A stretch of DNA of 64,000 nt from Halococcoides cellulosivorans (GTDB lineage Archaea; Halobacteriota; Halobacteria; Halobacteriales; Haloarculaceae): the NCBI RefSeq assembly GCF_003058365.1, contig NZ_CP028858.1, forward strand, positions 868,001-932,000. The letters run 5' to 3'. Both the position numbers and the translations under genes were made by a program. A model generated the notes under the pieces. The model was not told the DNA's origin, did no database searches, and worked only from the letters and a program-made list of their open reading frames with translations. This document shows, piece by piece, positions 63,133 through 64,000 of the stretch. Each line of letters opens with the position of its first letter. Position 1 is the stretch's first letter.

Positions 63133-64000
63133 ATGCACGCGGGGATCGACACGGACGAGCGGCCACTGTTGGTGATCTGGGAGTTGACCCAGGCGTGTGA
63201 TCTGGCCTGTCATCACTGCCGCGCCAGCGCCCGCCCACAGCGCCATCCCGACGAACTCTCGACCGCGGAGGCGAAGGCGCTGCTCGACGATATCCGCGCG
63301 TTCGGCCCGGGGACGCTCGTCGTGTTCTCGGGTGGGGATCCGTTCAAACGTGACGACGTGACCGAACTGATCGCCTACGGCGACGCGCTGGGCCTGCGAA
63401 TGTCGCTGACGCCCAGCGGGACGCGACTCGTCGATCGCGAGGCCGTCGAAGAGCTCGCGGCGGCCGGCCTGGCGAACCTCGCAGTGAGTCTCGACGGCCC
63501 CGACCCCGAGAGTCACGATGCCTTCCGTGAGGAACCCGGATCGTACGACGAGACCATCGCTATCGCCGAGGCCGCGGCCGACCACGACGTATCCCTCCAG
63601 ATCAACACGACCGTCTGTGCGGAGACCGCCGACGCGCTTCCGGGGATCCGTGATCGAGTCACCGACCTGGGCGCGATCCGCTGGAGCGTGTTCTTTCTCG
63701 TCCCGCTCGGCCGTGGGTCGGTGCTCGATCCCGTCACACCAGAGCGGGCCGAAGCCATCTGGGAGTGGCTCGCCGAGGTCGACGAGACCGCGCCGTTCGC
63801 GCTCAAGACGACCGAAGCGCCGGCATATCGACGCGTGCGCGCTCAGCGCGGCGCGGGCGAGGGCGGGTCCCGTCCGGGGGTCGCGACGCTCGCGGGCGAC
63901 GGGTTCGTGTTCGTGAGCCACCGCGGCGAGATCTACCCCTCGGGCTTTCTCCCCCAGTCGGCGGGATCGGTCCGCGAGCGCGATCTCGCGACGGTCTATC
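63133..64000 (+). CDS. Radical SAM/SPASM protein, TIGR04053-like, cut by the window edge
   Basis: 289 codons are seen before the right edge. MHAGIDTDERPLLVIWELTQACDLACHHCRASA includes the radical SAM Cys22, Cys26, Cys29. LVVFSGGDPFKRDDV is the SAM-binding GGD segment. The motif resembles haloarchaeal radical SAM proteins of the TIGR04053 family, sometimes linked to Ahb haem synthesis or peptide modification. The C-terminal SPASM Cys residues lie beyond the window. Divergent from the 61737 gene across a palindromic region. Confidence 0.85.
   Translation, partial: MHAGIDTDERPLLVIWELTQACDLACHHCRASARPQRHPDELSTAEAKALLDDIRAFGPGTLVVFSGGDPFKRDDVTELIAYGDALGLRMSLTPSGTRLVDREAVEELAAAGLANLAVSLDGPDPESHDAFREEPGSYDETIAIAEAAADHDVSLQINTTVCAETADALPGIRDRVTDLGAIRWSVFFLVPLGRGSVLDPVTPERAEAIWEWLAEVDETAPFALKTTEAPAYRRVRAQRGAGEGGSRPGVATLAGDGFVFVSHRGEIYPSGFLPQSAGSVRERDLATVY

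Overview
This window is a stretch of a haloarchaeal chromosome. The evidence is high G+C, strongly acidic deduced proteins, twin-arginine signals on the secreted proteins, and archaeal housekeeping genes: ribosomal protein L15e, prefoldin beta, a proteasome beta subunit and an intron-containing elongator tRNA-Met. Haloarchaeal lineage-typical families are also present (gamma-glutamylcysteine ligase, Bat-type HTH_10 regulators, radical SAM/SPASM proteins). The dockerin-bearing GH5 and GH10 enzymes point tentatively to a polysaccharide-degrading member of the Haloarculaceae, such as a Halorhabdus-like organism; this is an inference only.

Layout. 1-1305: feoAB ferrous iron uptake genes behind a DtxR/IdeR-like palindrome (feoB runs off the left edge). 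1402-5433: secreted GH5 and GH10 enzymes, each with a C-terminal dockerin-like module, then a pilin-like surface protein. 5562-12840: mixed genes, including a broken CapA-family lipoprotein gene, a UspA protein, a heliorhodopsin (9158-9970), the first of two FAD amine-oxidase-like paralogues and a lipoprotein. 12856-17785: an HTH_10 regulator divergent from a cytochrome P450, a secreted TAT protein, a YchF-type GTPase and a flavin-binding protein. 17864-20501: a tight thiol/redox cluster (MsrA, DsbA-like protein, two CxxC membrane proteins, one small CC membrane protein). 20604-24813: L15e, prefoldin beta, DUF3194, DUF151 nuclease, HAD hydrolase, citramalate/isopropylmalate synthase. 25064-31935: CbiE, a creatininase-family enzyme (ArfB candidate) coupled to a small membrane protein, a PhaB/FabG reductase, GshA and an Lhr-type helicase. 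32032-36427: two TenA homologues (one with Cys135, one without), an SSS transporter and a divergent NRAMP-like transporter.

36503-42204: peroxiredoxin, HD hydrolase, coiled-coil protein, SRPBCC protein, then tRNA-Met followed by a near-copy of its 3' end, an AbrB/VapC toxin-antitoxin pair and a protein-coding remnant. This looks like the scar of an integrated element. 42174-47801: tandem DUF4013-like membrane proteins, an M24 peptidase, and two tandem membrane proteins that resemble M48 peptidases but lack HExxH. 47911-53395: katG behind a coupled 41-codon ORF, the second FAD paralogue, a zinc ribbon, and a PH-like/helical/nuclease-like fusion. 53673-64000: DUF255 thioredoxin-fold protein, thioredoxin, DUF502, proteasome beta, phosphohexomutase, NDH-2-like enzyme, PHP phosphoesterase and two divergent radical SAM proteins (the second cut by the right edge).

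Common themes are thiol and oxidative-stress chemistry (MsrA, DsbA-like, GshA, peroxiredoxin, KatG, thioredoxins), metal handling (FeoAB, NRAMP-like), thiamine salvage and extracellular polysaccharide use. The best candidates for undescribed systems are the 17864-20501 membrane thiol cluster, the TenA pair with its transporter, the zinc-less M48 pair, and the PH-nuclease-like fusion.
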